A stretch of DNA of 34,624 nucleotides from Candidatus Parvarchaeota archaeon (GTDB lineage: Archaea > Nanobdellota > Nanobdellia > Parvarchaeales > Parvarchaeaceae): contig JAMCRN010000005.1 in the NCBI GenBank assembly GCA_023380585.1, positions 1 to 34,624 of the forward strand, read 5' to 3'. A program made the translations under genes and the position numbers. Numbering within the stretch: position 1 is the first letter of the stretch; the number at the start of each line of letters is the position of its first letter. The notes under the pieces were generated by a model. It did no database searches, was not told the DNA's origin, and was given only the letters and a program-made list of their open reading frames with translations. Below are positions 32,115 through 34,624 of the stretch, in pieces.

Positions 32115-32783
32115 ATGGAAGACGAAGCCAGGAAGCGCATGAAAGAAGCCGCTGCGGCTCTTGAAAATGCACTCGACGGCGCAAAGATACCAGAGCACCT
32201 GAATGATGGATGCGGCAACACGTTTTCTCTGAATTCTATATTAAAAGCGGTGACATACTCCCGGCATAAGCCTGGCATAGAAACGCTAAAGGGTATGGAT
32301 ATAATAGGCACGAAAGAAGACGAAGCGACATACTATAGGTATAAGCCTGGCACAGAAATGGCAAAAACTTTTCATATAGAACTCGAATATTCTGAAAACG
32401 GCTCCGCTGGAGAAGAAGCGGAAATAGGGTGCTATAAACACAAATGGGGGAAAAATATAGTACTAGGGCTAAGCGAGATCACAAGGGAAGATCTTGATGT
32501 AAGAGAGTCAATGGATTCTGTCGGGAAAGGATACTCGCTCAATATCAGTAGCCTTAAAAATACCAACAATCATCTGCATATAAATTGTCTTGAGGGGGCG
32601 AGAGACGCTTCCTGGCAGGTGATGCATAGCCCTGCCAGATATCTTTTAGCTCCGAGTTATGTTCTTACCTGGAGGACAAAAGACCTGGCTTATCCAGCCG
32701 GACAGAGCGCTATTTATCTGACTTTGGAAGGCGATGCAGACTTCATAAAGAAGACATTTACCGTTTTGAACGCGCCCCTGTAA
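32115..32783 (+). CDS. Unknown soluble protein, 222 residues, with an internal repeat
   Basis: The ATG at 32115 follows the TATA box at the right distance; an in-frame TTG one codon before it is unlikely to be used. The N-terminus is a charged helix (EDEARKRMKEAAAALENAL). A motif occurs twice: YSRHKPGIETLKGMDIIGT and YYRYKPGTEMAKT, separated by a short acidic stretch. The C-terminal half is strand-rich (SYVLTWRTKDLAYPAGQ) with no recognised family. No signal peptide or membrane helix. Confidence 0.63.
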   Translation: MEDEARKRMKEAAAALENALDGAKIPEHLNDGCGNTFSLNSILKAVTYSRHKPGIETLKGMDIIGTKEDEATYYRYKPGTEMAKTFHIELEYSENGSAGEEAEIGCYKHKWGKNIVLGLSEITREDLDVRESMDSVGKGYSLNISSLKNTNNHLHINCLEGARDASWQVMHSPARYLLAPSYVLTWRTKDLAYPAGQSAIYLTLEGDADFIKKTFTVLNAPL

Positions 32784-32816
32784 TCACGGTTTGCTCGTTC
32801 CTTTTTAGAAACGCAT

Positions 32817-32828
32817 GCTATAAATAGG
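32817..32828 (+). promoter_or_regulatory. TATA box of the candidate RNA at 32845
   Basis: GCTATAAATAGG is one of the best TATA matches in the window, yet no open frame begins downstream at the expected distance. It points to an RNA starting near 32845-32849. Confidence 0.5.
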
Positions 32829-32844
32829 AAATCTCTTTTGTGCA

Positions 32845-32925
32845 GGCCAGTCTCGTGCGATATAAACCGAATGAGGATTCAGTTGCTCAGGAACTGGAAG
32901 ATATGCGGTATAACGGCCTTTTTTT
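32845..32925 (+). ncRNA. Candidate structured small RNA, about 80 nt
   Basis: The segment opens with GGCC (32845-32848) and ends with GGCC (32915-32918) followed by seven T (32919-32925), so its ends can pair before a T-run terminator. Inside, TATA-AA-CCG (32861-32869) pairs with CGGTATA (32906-32912) with a two-base bulge. A terminal hairpin forms from TTCAGTT (32878-32884) and AACTGGA (32892-32898) around loop GCTCAGG. No C/D or H/ACA boxes are convincing, so class is unknown. It precedes the AbiE-like pair. Confidence 0.45.
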
Positions 32926-32976
32926 GAGAAGCGCGGCATCCCAGATTTTGTGTCATCAAGTATATCAAAAATGATG

Positions 32977-32989
32977 GTTTTATATACAT
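32977..32989 (+). promoter_or_regulatory. TATA box of the AbiE-like operon
   Basis: GTTTTATATACAT lies about 26 bases before the ATG at 33009. Confidence 0.5.
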
Positions 32990-33008
32990 AAAATGCTTAA
33001 AACATCAC

Positions 33009-33614
33009 ATGAAAAGTGAAAATCTGCTGGCGACGTTTCAAAACGCACGAATGATAGTATTTACGTCGAAAGATATAGAGAGATTAACGAGCAAAGGCAT
33101 AGCTTATACTTCGTTATATATCTCTAGACTCGTTAAAAAAAATAAACTTGTAAGGGTAGAAAAAGGGAAGTATTGCTTATCCAATGCCGATATATATGAG
33201 ATAGCCTCGAACATAATCTTTCCATCCTATGTCAGCCTCTTTGCGTCATTCAACCTTTACGGTCTTACAACGCAGGGACAGATAATGACAATAGATGTTA
33301 TGACGGCAAACCGCCACAAAAGAATAAACTTCAGAGGCTACTCGATAAGATTCATAACTCTCACTAGAAAGAGATTATTCGGGTTCCAGCGCATTAATAA
33401 CACTGCTATAATCGCAGCGCTGCCAGAGAAAGCGATAGTCGATGCTCTGTATCTTGGCAACCCAAACGAAGTCTATGTATTTGAGGCACTCAAAGCAGGT
33501 TTAAGCAAAGATGTATTAAACGAAGATAGGTTAATCGATTTCGCAAAAAAGATGCAGTCAAAGAAGACGCTAGAGAAGTTGAAATTGCTGATTGCTGAAA
33601 TTAAAAGGGGGTAA
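33009..33614 (+). CDS. AbiEi-like antitoxin / transcriptional regulator
   Basis: 201 residues. An N-terminal winged helix (FTSKDIERLTSKGIAYTSLY, then VRVEKGKYCLS) is followed by the AbiEi core: FPSYVSLFASFNLYGLTTQ, RGYSIRFITLTRKRLFGF and LPEKAIVDALYLG. This is the layout of AbiEi-type proteins, which bind their own promoter and counter the AbiEii nucleotidyltransferase. The partner starts 5 bp downstream. The family is common in archaeal and bacterial abortive infection and toxin-antitoxin pairs. Confidence 0.82.
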   Translation: MKSENLLATFQNARMIVFTSKDIERLTSKGIAYTSLYISRLVKKNKLVRVEKGKYCLSNADIYEIASNIIFPSYVSLFASFNLYGLTTQGQIMTIDVMTANRHKRINFRGYSIRFITLTRKRLFGFQRINNTAIIAALPEKAIVDALYLGNPNEVYVFEALKAGLSKDVLNEDRLIDFAKKMQSKKTLEKLKLLIAEIKRG

Positions 33615-33619
33615 AAATC

Positions 33620-34426
33620 ATGTATTCGATCGATGACATGAGAGTTTATGCAGAGCGGTTGGGGTTTAAGGAAGCATATATGGCAGAGAAGGACTATATG
33701 CAAGAACTGTTGCTTAGAGAAATATTTTCGAGAGTGTCTGGAGACAGACTCGTTTTCAGAGGCGGCACGGCATTGGCTAAGATATATGGCTCAGGAAGAT
33801 TTTCGAATGACCTAGATTTCGTAACTTACAAGCTAATAGACAAGAGCGCATTGTTAAAGAATATAGAGCATGCGATCAAGTCCATAAACGACTTATATGA
33901 GACTACCTTTACTGGACCCGAAACGTACAAAGAAATGGTGGGCTACGAGATAAAGATAAACGGACCCATTTTCATCTCTTCCAAGCACGAAGCCAGCAGA
34001 CAGACTGTCTCCATAGACATAAACATGTATGAAAAGCCGATTCTCGCGCCGATGAGTCTGATAAGGACGCCCATCTACAACGATATTCCACCCTATTCTT
34101 TGAGCGTAAAGCAGCTAGAAGAATTGCTATTGGATAAAGTCGCTGCGCTTCTTGAGAGGAAGAGGCTGCCAGCGAGAGACCTATATGATATCTGGATAAT
34201 ACTTCGAAAAAATCCCTCTAATCTAGACAAGGGCAAAATCAAGAAAGCATACGACGCATATTGTGAGAGGTGCGGTAAAATCGATTATCCTACGCTGGCA
34301 GCTAGAATAGACATGGTAGAGAAAGTATGGAAGGACGAGATTAGCTCGCTCATAAATGTCCCGATAAGTTTCGATATCGTATCTGCAGAAACAAAATCGC
34401 GTCTAAAAAAGATCTTTGGCTTATAA
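33620..34426 (+). CDS. AbiEii-like nucleotidyltransferase toxin
   Basis: 268 residues. The KNTase-type motif FRGGTALAKIYGSGRFSNDLDF (about residues 47-68) holds the GG-x-A-L and D-L-D of AbiEii proteins. ARDLYDIWIILRK at about 188-200 is the second family motif. Such enzymes transfer nucleotides, in studied relatives to tRNA 3' ends. A GGGGGT purine tract 11 bases before the ATG is a Shine-Dalgarno-like site, uncommon here, and fits its position as second gene of an operon. Confidence 0.85.
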   Translation: MYSIDDMRVYAERLGFKEAYMAEKDYMQELLLREIFSRVSGDRLVFRGGTALAKIYGSGRFSNDLDFVTYKLIDKSALLKNIEHAIKSINDLYETTFTGPETYKEMVGYEIKINGPIFISSKHEASRQTVSIDINMYEKPILAPMSLIRTPIYNDIPPYSLSVKQLEELLLDKVAALLERKRLPARDLYDIWIILRKNPSNLDKGKIKKAYDAYCERCGKIDYPTLAARIDMVEKVWKDEISSLINVPISFDIVSAETKSRLKKIFGL

Positions 34427-34497
34427 GTTCTTTCACGTGTTGATATGTCCCGCTCGAGATCCTGTCAAAATAGGCAGGGAATAGAACTCCTACCCTT

Positions 34498-34570
34498 TGC
34501 CCCGACCGGGATTTGAACCCGGGTTTCTGCCTCGAAAGGGCAATGTCCTTGGCCTCTAGACTATCGGGGC
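34498..34570 (-). tRNA. tRNA-Glu (anticodon TTC)
   Basis: 73 nt on the minus strand: acceptor GCCCCGA pairs with TCGGGGC; anticodon stem TTGCC/GGCAG (one T-G pair) holds loop CTTTCGA with anticodon TTC; T arm CCGGG/CCCGG with loop TTCAAAT. Discriminator A; CCA is not encoded; no intron. A TATTTAAC at about 34604-34611, inside the palindrome GGTTAA-ATACA-TTAACC (34601-34617), lies about 37 bases upstream and is probably its promoter. The gap 34427-34497 holds no other gene. Confidence 0.94.
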
Positions 34571-34624
34571 TTTAGTTCAAGTATATAACTGGTCAATAAA
34601 GGTTAAATACATTAACCAGCTTGA

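Noticed and set aside
32845-32925. Box C/D or H/ACA guide RNA
   Set aside because: ATGAGGA is only a poor box C match, no CTGA box D is properly placed, and no ACA is near the 3' end.
1-34624. CRISPR array, insertion sequence or integrase
   Set aside because: No regularly spaced direct repeats, transposase or integrase motifs were seen anywhere in the window.

Overview
This window is archaeal chromosome. Diagnostic genes are transcription factor B (TFB), aIF5B, Trm1, eL33/L35Ae, eL15, GINS and a Hef-type helicase. SecF and SecD come in the archaeal order, many pilin-like proteins carry class III signal peptides, and most genes have an AT-rich TATA box about 25-30 bases before the start codon (leaderless or short-leader transcription). 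Very tight packing, many 4-bp gene overlaps, a large share of short unknown membrane or surface proteins, and moderate GC suggest a small-genome archaeon of the DPANN group, perhaps Micrarchaeota (ARMAN-like). The archaeal assignment is firm; the lineage is inference.

Layout. 1-972: 3' part of infB. 969-4101 (minus): a four-helix membrane protein, a class III pilin, a GT4 glycosyltransferase, and a sugar-nucleotide transferase fused to a ribbon-helix-helix (RHH) DNA-binding domain with a palindrome directly before its start; this looks like a pilin/surface glycosylation set. 4160-6118 (plus): tfb and trm1. 6112-7466 (minus): nucleotidyltransferase plus L35Ae. 7653-8456: an unknown cytosolic protein. 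8585-10968 (plus): a 568-residue unknown protein and four tiny single-helix proteins, every junction a 4-bp overlap. 11077-13181 (plus): GINS and Hef-like helicase. 13178-16721 (minus): five single-anchor, mostly cysteine-rich surface proteins. 16761-18751 (minus): eL15, a pilin, tRNA-Thr, a zinc ribbon and a MinD/ParA ATPase. 18804-19319 (plus): a TtuA/Ncs6-like protein without a recognisable PP-loop. 19324-24322 (minus): an operon of secF, secD, a degenerate GalT-like protein, a surface protein, a membrane thioredoxin-like protein and a winged helix. 24385-26454: an unknown protein and two pilins, one probably the major pilin. 26555-31234: heme genes (ABM protein, HemQ/ChdC-like, fused HemC-HemD, HemE, HemH). 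31360-34570: two unknown proteins, a candidate structured RNA, an AbiEi/AbiEii-like pair and tRNA-Glu.

How it fits together. Three themes stand out. First, an extracytoplasmic programme: at least five pilins, two unusual clusters of single-anchor proteins, SecDF, and an exported CxxC protein. Nearly every full-size exported protein here has an even number of cysteines, so disulfide bonding outside the cell is likely. Second, a late heme pathway resembling the bacterial coproporphyrin-dependent route rather than the siroheme route usual in archaea, with the Cld and ABM modules that haloarchaea fuse (PitA) encoded as separate neighbours. Third, several promoters carry perfect inverted repeats: the RHH transferase, the nucleotidyltransferase-L35Ae operon, the minD divergent promoter and the chdC promoter. 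All assignments are by eye from motifs; no database search was run.
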